A stretch of 64,000 nucleotides of DNA from Rehmannia glutinosa (GCA_016081115.2 CM071935.1:22362653-22426652), one strand, 5' to 3'; numbered from the stretch's first letter, positions 13,683 through 24,104 are shown. The notes: a model not told the origin generated them from the sequence alone. Translations and numbers: made by a program.

Positions 13683-15140
13683 TTATATTTTCTGTTTTGA
13701 CCTTTACCAGGTCTTTGGGGCTTATCGGGCCCTTTTCTAATGGTGGGGGACACAGAAATAACCCTTTTATGCAAATCAACATTTTTCTGAGCTTGAATCT
13801 CCTCATGTACCATGGAGATGGAACTAGCAGAGATGTTGGGACTTGGGGAAGGACTCCCAGAAAGAGGCATTTCACCCAATCTAGCTGCATAAGTGTTAAC
13901 ATGATTGGTAGGAGAACTAGTGATGGCAGGGCTAAGAGAGTGGTTCTCAGAAATGGAAATGGGGTGGTGCAGAGTAGTGATAGCCTCTTCAGAGAGGATC
14001 TCAAATTGGTTGGATGTGGTAGGGATATCAGAGCTTTGAGCAATAGCCTTTCCCTTTCCAATTGAAGATTTGGATTGGGAGCTGTTTGGGGAAGAGACTT
14101 GCATAGGGAAGATCTCAGTATGAACATCCTCTTGTTCAACATGAGCATTGATCTCCTGGTTACTAGGAGAATCAGTGACAGGATTCACAAGAACAATAGT
14201 AATAGGTTCCTCAGGAATATTAGAATTGGATTCCATATGCTTTTTGTCAGGCCTAGGAGCATTTCCTACAGTATAGCAGGATTCAAACACATGGCCTAAA
14301 TGATGACATCCAGTACAATATTTAGGGGAAGATTCATACACAACGTTTTGTTCACGAAGTTTAGAATTAATGCGCAAGAGAATCACTTCCTTTTTAGGCT
14401 GAGTGACATCGATTCCAATACACACCCTAGCCACTGAAAGTTTTGTTTGAAGAGCAGTAGCTTTATCTAATTGGATAGGTTGCCCTAGCATACTAGCAAT
14501 GGACATCAGTGCACATTTATCATACAAGTGAATGGGTAATCCAGGGAATTTGACCCAGACATGAACTATTGGGAATTCTTTAGCAACTGAAAAACTAGGG
14601 TTTCTTCTCAAAAAAAAAAAAAAACCTAGGGTTCCATTTAAACATGCGCATAGGAGAAGAATTAATGAACCAAACAGGACGCTTCCAAAGTTTTGAAAAA
14701 TCTTCTTCATGCGTGAACAAAATTAGCACATGGCGAATGTTTAAAATCCAAATTCCAAATGAGCCTTTCAGTTTCAAATTATTAAACCAATTATGCAGGG
14801 TTTTAGGATCGGGAATTCCTTGAGAAAACTTACCAATTAGTGCCAAATTCCACTTTTGAGCCAGAGTATGAGTTTATGCATCAGAGAAATTAAGGATTTC
14901 CTTACCATCGTCCTGGATGATCGAACCAAAAGTATCAGAAGATTTATCGGTTATCACGAATTGAGGATTCACAGTCGATTGAATGTTCTCCACAAGTACA
15001 TTCGAGAAAGTTTTAACAATGTCCACTGGTGTAGGGGTATAATGGTTCATAGGTGAATTTGGTGCAGATTGCGATCTTTGGGGTAAGTGAGTTTCAGGTG
15101 ATGGCGGAGCCAAAATTGGCGGGAAAACTGCATGGTTATT
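13679..15140 (-). pseudogene. LINE ORF1: RNA-binding protein, 3' portion (broken)
   Basis: ORF1 coats LINE RNA. This part reads from the LTR-insertion junction at 15140 to the TGA at 13681-13679. In order it has a polar N-terminal stretch, an in-frame TAA at 14876-14874, a DUF4283-like segment (WNLALIGKF... through WVKFPGLP) interrupted by a frameshift in a long A-run (plus strand, about 14610-14626), and a CCHC knuckle with spacing C-x2-C-x4-H-x4-C at about 14287-14318. The tail is Ser/Pro-rich and basic. Its stop overlaps the ORF2 ATG as ATGA. The frameshift lies in a homopolymer, so it could be a sequencing error; the TAA cannot be explained that way. Confidence 0.88.
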
Positions 15141-15145
15141 CAATG
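15141..15145. repeat. target-site duplication CAATG (left)
   Basis: CAATG directly precedes the TGATC... start of the left LTR and recurs at 23833-23837 after the right LTR. It lies inside LINE ORF1. Confidence 0.95.
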
Positions 15146-16004
15146 TGATCCGTCCCAACTTAGGTAAAGATAGGCCTACTGAAGTAGACCTGCCCATGGG
15201 CGGATCTCTAAAAGAAGAGTAAAGACTCGGGAAATTAAGCCTGTCATATGGCGGTCGGAGAGCTCTTCGAAAGGTCCTGCGCAATTAAGGAGACCTCCTG
15301 CGAGAAAGACCTGTGCCCTCATTTAATGACCGATGTGACTGGAAGTGACATAAAGTCAAAGAGTAACTATGGAATGAGAGGTGAACGATGGTAATTATGG
15401 CTGATGATATGACATAAAGGCGAATAGCAGGTCTACCGAGAAGGACCTGACACGCACTTAATGTGAAGGACAACAAATGATAAGACATAAAGGTGAATAA
15501 CAGGTCTACTAAGGAAGACCTGACACACATTAAATGCGAAGGACAATCTCTGACGTGATCATTAAAGAAGCTTGATTTAAGGGTTATAGGGAGGCGAGTC
15601 AGAATAAGCAGACCTGCCAAGAAGTAAGTATCTGCAGGGCAGACCTGCCAAGAAGTAACTTTGTGTCAGGAAGACCTGTACGAAAACAGCTGTGATGGGT
15701 AATGATAAATGACAACACTGAAACCAACCAGGAGATGACACGTGGAAGAGTTGTGGCTAAGGATAAAAGGCAAGGAATAAGTATAAAAGGGGGTTCACTT
15801 TCTTTCTCTAATCTATCTAATACATTGATATACACTCATCCATCCAATATCCTTTTTCTAACTTTGGCATCGGAGTGCTAACACCGGAAAACCCTCCGGC
15901 CTTGGCTTTGAAGGTGCAACGCAGGAACAAGCGTGGATCCTTGATAGTCCAGCTCATCCAGGACAGATCAAGCCTTGATAGTCCAGCTCATCCAGGACAG
16001 ATCA
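15146..16004 (+). repeat. 5' LTR of the Tat-like element
   Basis: Starts TGATCCGTCCCAAC and ends ...GACAGATCA; matches 22972-23832 nearly throughout. It holds a TATA box at 15782-15789, a diverged ~72-bp tandem duplication (about 15400-15475 and 15476-15548) and a 34-bp tandem duplication at its end (15939-15972 and 15973-16006). Minus-strand open frames of 111 codons in both LTRs are by-products of the LTR sequence. Confidence 0.95.
15782..15789 (+). promoter_or_regulatory. TATA box in Tat-like 5' LTR
   Basis: TATAAAAG followed by GGGG, conserved in the right LTR as TATAAAAA (23610-23617). Position in the last third of the LTR fits the U3/R promoter. Confidence 0.75.
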
Positions 16005-16006
16005 AG

Positions 16007-16023
16007 TGGCGCCGTCTGTGGGA
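16007..16023 (+). promoter_or_regulatory. primer-binding site of the Tat-like element
   Basis: TGGCGCCGTCTGTGGGA lies two bases after the LTR end. Its TGGCGCC start is the usual complement of a tRNA 3' end in plant gypsy elements. Confidence 0.85.
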
Positions 16024-17946
16024 AAAATTGAGTTCAAGACATGAGGGTGAATGAATTGAGTTCGCGAGGAAAAGAAACACCAATTTCTTCCAAAGGCTGA
16101 AACGGTGGAAGAGGTAATACATTGAATTGCAACCATCGTATCGTCATGGAATTTATACTTGACAGCTTGAGGCACGGGTATGTTCTTACTTTCTTTAATG
16201 ATCCATCGATCCTATAACCTTGGTGGGGTGTCTCCTATGAATCTTTACTGCTGACGTTACCTCCAATTGTTAAGTGATGAAAATCACACGCTCTTACATT
16301 ATCATTAAATTTGTTAACATGATGCGATGATGATAATGCTCTATTTGTTAACTTCTACTTTCTCATGTTGGCATGAATTTAACAAGTGCAATGATGATAA
16401 TTACATGTGCAAGGTGAATTTAGGAAGTTTCGCAAGATTCAAGTATATTCATAAATATGATTGCCTTCATGTCATGGGATCATTAGATTCATAACCATTA
16501 AAATCGATTTGCCTTTAGCCTTGGATTTTTACTACATGAATTCTGAACATGTCATGGGCAAATGCAAAGAAAAGTGCTATTGCCTTGTTAACTAGATGAG
16601 CTTATGTTCATAAGTTTGATGTTAGAAAGGTAACGATCTTAATTTTCCCGTGAATAAGGTTTCTAATTTGAGAACCACTTACGTAATCCAATTAAAGAAT
16701 CATTTGTGCTCTTGATTTCGACACTAGAAGCCTACGATTAGGATTGAAGAGTCGAATAATATACATATATAGTGCATGCTTTGTGCTGGAATTACGCCAA
16801 ATCTCCCAAATTCGGAGAAGAGCTACTTGACAGCATCAGTTCCCTTAGGTTCATATAATCTAATATGTAAACCTTCAAATCTTCATCTTGTTAGGACCAA
16901 CATAATATCATTGTTTTATGGTCAAACTCAAATGGATAGTGAGGTCAAGTCGCAAAATCAATCATTCTCGGTGTTGAGTAATGAATATGTTGTTAGTCGC
17001 GCAATCCATTGTTGAGATTAGTTAGGGGAAGAGGGAAACCTTTAGCGATCAAATAGGGCAACTATAAGTGCATGAGCAGATTATGATTCACATTATTAAA
17101 TGTTTTTCCTATTGTTTTTTAAGTTTATGAGTAGAGTACTTTGATATGCTAGACCTGAGCTAGTATTAAAACGTTGAGCATGGCGGAAGTAATACGAATC
17201 CCTCTTTCTTATTCTAAAGGGAGTTTGGGTTGTAGCTGTAGGACTGGTATGAGTCTCTTTCTTATGGCTATCTTCGTGGTTCTGGAAATGCATATTACTG
17301 TAGGTACCTGCTGTATTTGTGGGCTAAATTTGATAATGTGATGTTACATCATGCCCTATCTCCTCATCTGTAGGAAGATCTGTTCTGTTAAAATATTTCT
17401 GATATCGCTGGATTATTCAATTTCCATGTTTTTGTAACATTTGGTTAAAACATGCTCGTGAAAAGAATCGCAAGCGAAATGAATCGGGTTAAAGTTTTAT
17501 ACTGCTCATGCATGTGTCTACCTTTCTCATGTGAAGCTCATACCTCATTATGTGTAAGGATATATGCCTTATTCTTTTTTGCTTACATAGTGGTATCAAA
17601 GTCTATAAGAATATCAACTGGGAAATAGCCCAAGTTAATTAGAGACAAGTCTATCTTATGGTTTGAGCTACCTCTATGATCCGACCTACCTAAATGGTTA
17701 GAGCTACCTTAAGTCCCGAGTTGTAAACTTTTAATGGTAATTTCTAACATCTGTAATATTCTCCTTTAGAGGAACTACATTATATTAAGCTTGTTTTTGG
17801 CGTAAAGAATGAATAAAAGATCTAGCTAAGAATATCTAGTCATTTTGATCAACTCGATAAAATATACACTAGTTTATGATAGCCAAGAGAGGCTTTAATC
17901 TCTTAAATTTCTACTCTTAAACTTTGAAACTCGGGCGAATCGCCGA
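16024..17946 (+). other. non-coding interior of the Tat-like element
   Basis: Where gag and protease would be expected there is no open frame longer than about 80 codons and no motif I recognise. Two details stand out: a copia-type PBS-like TGGTATCAAAGT at 17591-17602, and a ~120-bp segment (17623-17745) that recurs in diverged form at 21440-21540. Confidence 0.6.
17623..17745 (+). repeat. internal direct repeat, left copy
   Basis: Shares AAATAGCCCA, TTATGGTTTGA, CTACCT and AGTCCC/GGTCCC blocks in the same order with 21440-21540. The two copies flank the pol remnant and the tandem array. Confidence 0.7.
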
Positions 17947-18645
17947 ATGGTTTTATTCACGCCTATTTGTTTTGTGAAGTATGATATTCTCAAAGCTGTT
18001 TTTGCTTACCCAACCAGTGCAAAGGGAGCACTTGTACCTATATATTTCAGTAGAAGAGGTCCAGTGAGCTCGATTTGGCTAAGGAAGGAGCAGGGCAAGC
18101 AGATGCTAACGTATTATACGAGCAAATTACTACAAAGAGCGGAGCTAAGATATTCAGAGGTGGAGAAGGGAGGACTAGCATTATTAGTTGCAGCACGGAA
18201 GCTCATGCCATATTTCTTATCGCATAAAGTAATAGTTCTTACCAACTCAGCCTGGGGACGAATAATGGATAGACTAGAGGCCTCGGGCCGGATGATCAAA
18301 TGAGCTATAAAGAGGGGAGAGCTCAGGACAAACCAAAGGAGTCCTGTGGGTTCAGGGCCTCCAACAACGAAGCTAAGTACGAGGTGCTAGTGCAAAGGAT
18401 CTGTATGGCCATCAATCCAGATTAACGGAGATCATGAGAAGATGGAAGAAAGAATGAAGAGGTATATGCAGATAATGGGGGAGTTGACAAAACATTTCAC
18501 CGTTTTTAAACTAAATCATATACCAGGTGAAGAAAATACCAAGCTTGGAGTTAGAGGCTCGTCATTAAAAGATAGCGCGGATTGGAGAAGGACATTTATA
18601 TCTACTTCGCATCAAGGCAAAGAAAGTGGTAAGCAGAGACAGTAA
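17947..18645 (+). pseudogene. gypsy RNase H region (degenerate)
   Basis: Open for 118 codons from 17947, then frameshifted. The translated pattern YYTSKLLQRAELRYSEVEKG, then ARKLMPYF and GRIMDRLEASGRMIK, is that of the RNase H that follows reverse transcriptase in plant Ty3/gypsy pol. A second piece (18442-18540: RYMQIMGEL, FKLNHIPGEENTK) resembles the additional plant/archaeal-type RNase H of Tat elements. Upstream reverse transcriptase is absent. The upstream ATG is not a real start, since this is a polyprotein fragment. Confidence 0.8.
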
Positions 18646-19140
18646 ACTACTTCAACAAGTGGGTGGAGACAGAGCCTTTGGCAAAGAGCACGGAAGAAAA
18701 CATTATAGCATTCATTTGGAAGAATATAATTGGCGGATTTGGTTAAGCAAGGGATTTGGTCCTGGATAACGGATCGCAATTTCAAGGGAGGAAAATGAGG
18801 AGCTGGTGCGAGGAGCTGAAGAGGAGATGAGGGGGAGAGCAGAAGCTCTAGATTTCCCAGATCTTAAGTTTCAAATATTAATTTGAGGATGGAAATCAGC
18901 AGAACACTGATGAAATCAGCCTATGATAAGCAGGTTAGAAAATGGAACTTTCAAGTGGGAGACTTGGTGCGGCAATAGGCAGAGGCACTAAAGAAAAAAG
19001 ATAAACTGAAGAGCAACGGGGAAAGACTTTATAAGGTAGCCAGGCTGATAAGAGGAGGATCTTATGAGTTGGAAGATGTGAAGGGTCGTAAAATACCTAG
19101 GCCCTGGAACATTTGTTATCTTAAAAAGTTTTTTGTCTGA
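18646..19140 (+). pseudogene. gypsy integrase fragments and C-terminus
   Basis: Broken frames give the integrase-like segment with KWVETEPLAK and DLVLDNGSQF (about 18655-18782). A C-terminal part follows, ending PWNICYLKKFFV before a TGA at about 19138. The zinc-binding N-terminus is not visible, and much of the core is deleted. It marks the end of pol and the start of the 3' untranslated region. Confidence 0.75.
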
Positions 19141-19257
19141 GAATGTATTTATGAATGGGAGTATGAAAGCCTATGAGCTTGTAGCGCTTCCTCTTTCGCG
19201 CTCTTTATTAAAGTCGGAAGGAAGATGCATCTCTTATTAATGTTTTCCAAATTATCA

Positions 19258-21170
19258 TCCAATAAACCCTGGTCCGGGAGAGCTGAAGCTCGGAATCCCC
19301 CAGGTCTTAAGTCTCGAGCTGAAGCTCGGAATCCCCCAGGTCTTAAGTTTCGAGCTGAACGCTCCGTAAAATTTTACCATTAAACCCTGGTCCAAGAGAG
19401 CTGAAGCTCGGAATCCCCCAGGTCTTAAGTTTCGAGCTGAACGCTCCTTAAGTTATTCACCAATAAACCCTGGTCCGGGAGAGATGAAGTCTCTGAATCC
19501 CCCAGGTCTTAAGTTTCGAGCTGAACGCTCAACTTAAGTTTTCCACCATTAAACCCTGGTCCGGGAGAGCTGAAGCTCGGAATCCCCCATCTTAAGTTTT
19601 GAGCTGAACGCTCCTTAAGTTTTTACCATTAAACCCTGGTCTGGGAGAGCTGAAGCTCGGAATCCCCCAGGTCATAAGTTTCGAGCTGAACGCTCCTTAA
19701 GTTTTTTCCATTAAACCCTGGCGTGGAGTGCTGAAGCTCGGAATCCCCCAGGTCTTAAGTCTCGAGCTGAACGCTCCTTAAGTTTATTCCATTAAACCCT
19801 AGCGTGGAGAGCTGAAGCTCGGAATCCCCAAGGTCTTAAGTTTCGAGCTGAATGCTCCTTAAGTTTTTTCCATTAAACCCTGGCATGAAGAGCTGAAGCT
19901 CGGAATCCCCCAGGTCTTATGTCTCGAGCTGAACGCTCCTTAAGTTTTTTCCATTAAACCCTAGTGTGGAGAGCTGAAGCTCGGAATCCCCCAGGTCTTA
20001 AGTTTCAAGCTGAACGCTCCTTAAGTTTTTACCATTATACCCTGGTCCGGGAGAGCTGAAGCTCGGAATCCCCCAGGTCTTAAGTTTCAAGCTGAACGCT
20101 CCTTAAGTGTTTACCAATAAACCCTAGTCCGGGAGAGCTGAAGCTCGGAATCCCCTAGGTCTTAAGTCTCGAGCTGAACGCTCCTTAAATTTTTTTCCTT
20201 TGAACCCTGGCGTGGAGAGCTGAAGCTCGCAATCCCCCAGGTCTTATGTCTCGAGCTGAACGCTCCTTAAGTTTTTTCCATTAAACCCTAGCGTGGAGAG
20301 TTGAAGCTCAGAATCCCCCAGGTCTTAAGTTTCAAGCTAGAACGCTCCTTAAGTTTTTACCATCAAACCCTGGTCCGGGAGAGCTGAATCTCAGAATCCC
20401 CCAGGTCTTAAGTTTCAAGCTGAACGCTCCTTAAGTTTTTACCAATAAACTCTGGTCCGAGAGAGCTGAAGCTCGGAATCCCCCAGGTCTTAAGTCGCGA
20501 GCTGAACGCTCCTTAAGTTTTTTCCTTTAAACCCTGGCGTGGAGAGATGAAGCTCGAAATCCCCCAGGTCTTAAATCTCGAGCTGAACGCTCCTTAAGTT
20601 TTTTCCATTAAACCCTGGCGTGGAGAGCTGAATCTCGGAATCCCCCAGGTCTTAAGTTTTGAGATGAACGTTCAACTTGAGTTTTTTCAGCGAAAATTCC
20701 TGGTGTGGAGAGCTGAAGCTCTAAGTAAGCCAGGTCTTAAGTTTTGAATAAGAGTATTCAACTTAGGTATTTTTTGATGTTTAAAAAAAAATATTCCTGG
20801 TGTGGAGAGCTGAAGCTCTAGGTAGGCCAGGTCCTAAGTTTTGAATAAGAGTATTCAGCTTAGGTATTTGTTTGATGTTTAAAAAAATTCCTGGTGTGGA
20901 GAGCTGAGGCTCTAAGTAAGCGAGGTCTTAAGTTTTAAATAAGAGTATTCAACTTAGGTATTTTTTGTTTAAAAAATTCCTGGTGTGGAGAGCTAAAGCT
21001 CTGAATCCCCCAGGTCTTAAGTTTAGAATTTAAAAATTAAACTTAAGTTGCTACCATTTATAGAAACCCTGAAAGGGAAAGCTGAGCTACGATTCTCCAG
21101 GTCTTAAGTATAGAATTTGAAGTTTCAGCTTAAATACTCACCAAAACCTAAGGAGTCGGGCTGAGCTCCC
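19258..21170 (+). repeat. ~81-bp tandem array in the retrotransposon 3' region
   Basis: About 22 units, each with AACCCTGG..., GAGAGCTGAAGCTCGG, AATCCCCCAGGTCTTAAGT and GAGCTGAACGCTCCTTAAGT. AAACCCTGG starts at, for example, 19464, 19551, 19631, 19713 and 19794, so the usual period is 80-87 bp. The last four units (from about 20690) are longer (roughly 85-100 bp) and more diverged, with T-rich spacers. Each unit has a GAGCT/AGCTC mini-hairpin. Tandem arrays between pol and the 3' LTR are known in Tat-lineage elements such as Ogre and Retand. Confidence 0.95.
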
Positions 21171-22955
21171 ACCTTAGGTCATCTGGAGTGAATTTACAAT
21201 TCAACATTAGGTGCTCCGAAGATCCTAATGAGCATGAGGCTGAATCGAGAAGTTGCGCGATGGGTTCTTACTCCACCAAAGAGATTTGAAAATCTGCTCT
21301 GATAGAGTGGGGAGTGTAGTTGATCCGACCTCATGTTTGAGTAAGACACACCAAATTCCTTACTATCATCTTTAAAAGTTGGAGCACTAAAAAAGAGGGC
21401 ATATCCGAGCGTGATGAGTCGCATGATCCTTGGTGAATTAAATAGCCCATGTTGATTAGATTTAAATCCATTTTATGGTTTGATCTACCTTTAAGGTTTG
21501 ACCTATCTTAGGTCCCAAGCCATGAATTTGAAATTTCGACTTATATCATCAATGTCCAAAAAACATAAAATACGAAAAGAAATGAACAATCAAAAAGGAA
21601 ATCTGAGCCCCTTATGCGAGGGCGGATACAGTCGCTTATAATAGATTAAGCAATTTGCAAGAACTACTTAATCTGGGAGTAGTAGAGGTGCGAAATACTA
21701 GAAAATAAAACTTGAAAAGTTATTTTAGATAAACGGAGGCAAAATATGACACAAAGAGGCAGAAATTTGACAACATCAATAGCTTTGAGCTTCTCTCCTT
21801 CAAAAATCTTTACTTTAGCATGATCCACCTTCATTTTTCATTTACACGAGGCAACTTTTGTATTGGCAACATGATGCTCAGCTTTTAACTTTTTGATGTC
21901 AGCCCTGAAGTTAAGGCAGGTGTTTCCAATGCAATGTTAGAATTGTGGAGTTCTAGCTCGACGGGGAGGCAAGACCTACCCGGGTATCTTGCACGATAGA
22001 GCCTAGGTAACGTATTTATAGATAAGAAGAAGGATCTTTCCGGAAAAACAAGAAGACGTTATATCCTTATAAAGAAATGAGGATCAAATTCTTGGGAGAA
22101 AGAAGATGGATAAGTATGGAAATTGAAATAACAAACCATTATTTGCATAAAGTGTGAGGAGACATGGAATCAAGAAAGGCGAAATTTGGAAGGTTACTGC
22201 CCAAGAGAAAGGGGCCAAATACAAGCCTACTTTATATAAAATGTTTGCTTTCCCTGTAGATATACTCTAAAGGGATTAGAGCTCAGCTCTAACTACTTTT
22301 GGTCCTAGACTCAAAAGTTGAAAGTCGAACTTAGATGAACTAACAAACCGTAACAAAAAGAAGTTCCTTAGTCGCAGAAGCTATGGAGGCCCATCCGCCA
22401 CTTGCTGGCTCAAACCAGAAATGGTCGTGAACACTATTCGAGGACCTTGCTAGTAGCTCAGAGCCCAATTTCCACGAGGAGATTAAAACCAGCCCTACCA
22501 TCTCTCATAATCAAGTCCAGATGAAGGATCGCCTCACGACACAAGATTAGCATACAATCATATCTAGTGTAGCAACGCATGGATAAACGTAGTATTTTAG
22601 ATCTACTATATCACACAGATCTGTCGACCTCGTCTAAATAGAATAGGGGGTCAAGTTGATCCAGCCCCATTTTGGCAAGTCACGCATACTTTTACGATTG
22701 CTTATGTAGATCTATATCGGAAATGCCCCTTTTATAAAAGGAGCTGAATCTTAGCAGTTAAGGAGGAAGACCAGAGAAAGATCAACGGGTGGGTGATGGA
22801 ATGATAGGGAACCGATGGGACGGGCCATTATGGGCACGTCATACGAAGCGATGACATAATTCAAAATGATAACCGCCACGAAATTACCATTCGGAAGGCC
22901 CCGGAACCAGTTATAGCCTACTCTAGTGGACATATTTGCCATCTTAGTCCACATA
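21171..22955 (+). other. non-coding 3' region of the Tat-like element
   Basis: No coding potential. It holds the right direct repeat (21440-21540) and two sequences resembling the PPT/LTR-start junction (21305-21335 and 22641-22668). It also has a perfect 14-bp palindrome containing TATAAAA (22728-22741). Confidence 0.55.
21440..21540 (+). repeat. internal direct repeat, right copy
   Basis: Diverged second copy of 17623-17745; see there. Roughly 70-75% similar by eye. Confidence 0.7.
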
Positions 22956-22971
22956 GAGTAGGGGGAGTAGT
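22956..22971 (+). promoter_or_regulatory. polypurine tract of the Tat-like element
   Basis: GAGTAGGGGGAGTAGT immediately precedes the TG of the 3' LTR, the expected place for the plus-strand primer. Confidence 0.8.
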
Positions 22972-23832
22972 TGATCTGACCCAACTTAGGTAAAGACAGG
23001 CCTACTTAAGTAGACCTGCCCATGGGCGGATCTCTAAAAGAAGAGTAGAGACTCGGGCAATTAAGCCTGTCATATGGGGGTCGGAGAGCTCTTCGAAAGG
23101 TCCTGCGCAATTAAGGAGACCTCCTGCGAGAAAGACCTGTGCCCTCATTTAATGACCGATGTGACTGGAAATGACATAAAGTCAAAGAGTAACTATGGAA
23201 TGAGAGGTGAATGGCGGTAATTATGGCTGATGATATGACATAAAGGCGAATAGTAGGTCTATCGAGAAGGACCTGACACACACTTAATGTGAAGGACAAC
23301 AGATGATAAGACATAAAGGTGAATAGCAGGTCTACTAAGGAAGACCTGACACGCATTAAATGTGAAGGACAATCTCTGACGCGATCATTAAAGAAACTTG
23401 ATTTAAGGGTTATAGGGAGGCGAGTCAGAATAAGCAGACCTGCCAAGAAGTAAGTATCTGCAGGGCAGACCTGCCAAGAAGTAACTTTGTGTCAGGAAGA
23501 CTGCATTTGAAAAACAATTGTGATGGGTAATGAGAAGTGACAACACTGAAACCAACCAGGAGATGACACGTGGCAGAGCTGTGGCTGAAGATAAAAGGCA
23601 AGGAATAAGTATAAAAAGGGGTTCACTTTCTTTCTCTAATCTATCTAATACATTGATATACACTCATCCATCTAATATCATTGTTCTAACTTTGGCATCA
23701 GAGTGCTAACGCTGGAAAACCCTCCGGCCTTGGCTTTGCGGGTGCGACGCGGGAACAAGCGTGGATCCTTGATAGTCCAGCTCATCCAGGACAAATCAAG
23801 CCTTGATAGTCCAGCTCATCCAGGACAGATCA
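22972..23832 (+). repeat. 3' LTR of the Tat-like element
   Basis: Starts TGATCTGACCCAAC directly after a purine-rich tract and ends ...GACAGATCA before CAATG. It differs from the left LTR mostly by substitutions, for example in the segment around 23504-23545. TATA box at 23610-23617. Confidence 0.95.
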
Positions 23833-23837
23833 CAATG
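23833..23837. repeat. target-site duplication CAATG (right)
   Basis: Perfect match to 15141-15145, directly after the ...GATCA end of the right LTR. Confidence 0.95.
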
Positions 23838-23877
23838 GAATAGTGGTTTGTGGATCCTGTAAAAAAGGTTCCTCCAT
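23838..23877 (-). pseudogene. LINE ORF1: start codon and first codons
   Basis: The ATG at 23877-23875 on the minus strand opens a short frame that reaches the target-site duplication at 23833-23837. If the LTR element is ignored and CAATG is counted once, this frame continues in phase into the ORF1 body at 15140. The ATG is the most downstream one of the leader and lies in a good context (purine at -3). It is therefore the likely ORF1 start rather than the Met codons inside the inserted LTR. Confidence 0.75.
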
Positions 23878-24104
23878 GGATCTAGTTTCAAAACCAAGTT
23901 CCGCAATTGCTCCTAAGTAATTGACATCTGCACAAAGGTAATTGGAATCAGCAATCGAAGAAAATTAGCAATGGATTGGGTGATGTCAAGAGAAGAAGGA
24001 ATCAAACAGTAATGAAAGCAATGAATATGACGAAGATCAAATCAAACTGCCGATGGAGGTGTAAGTTCCATGGAGAGCATCGCTATTCTAGAGAGAGAAT
24101 ATTT
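23878..24104 (-). other. LINE 5' leader fragment
   Basis: Sequence upstream of the ORF1 ATG on the minus strand, not matching any LTR. It contains at least one short upstream ATG-stop frame (ATG at about 23927). It ends near 24104, where similarity to the copia LTR at 59525 onward begins. The true LINE 5' end may be missing. Confidence 0.5.

Larger units (their letters stand above)
15146..23832 (+). mobile_element. non-autonomous Tat-like Ty3/gypsy LTR retrotransposon
   Basis: Complete 8.7-kb element with matching LTRs (859 and 861 bp), a 5-bp TSD, a PBS at 16007-16023 and a polypurine tract before the right LTR. The interior has no gag, protease or recognisable reverse transcriptase, only RNase H and integrase remnants (17947-19140). 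A long tandem array (19258-21170) follows. The RNase H and integrase remnants and the repetitive 3' region resemble the Tat lineage. It inserted into LINE ORF1 and is therefore younger than the LINE. It would have needed proteins from another copy to move. Confidence 0.93.
10560..24104 (-). mobile_element. degenerate LINE (non-LTR retrotransposon), interrupted
   Basis: A minus-strand L1-like element occupies about 10560-15140 and continues at 23838-24104 on the far side of an LTR retrotransposon inserted at 15141-15145/23833-23837. Order in element direction is 5' leader (24104-23878), ORF1 from 23877 and ORF2 from 13682 down to about 10570. The 3' end is cut abruptly a few tens of bases from the satellite, with no poly-A tail and no visible target-site duplication. 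The 5' side ends at a truncated copia LTR near 24104. Several stops and frameshifts make it inactive. Confidence 0.9.

Noticed and set aside
15285..15620. Minus-strand 111-codon ORF, nearly identical to one at 23111-23446
   Set aside because: Both lie in the two LTRs of the same element; their similarity is LTR identity. No domain is recognisable and the strand is opposite to the element.
21194..21424. Minus-strand ORF in the Tat-like 3' region
   Set aside because: Short, no motif, and opposite to the element's direction.
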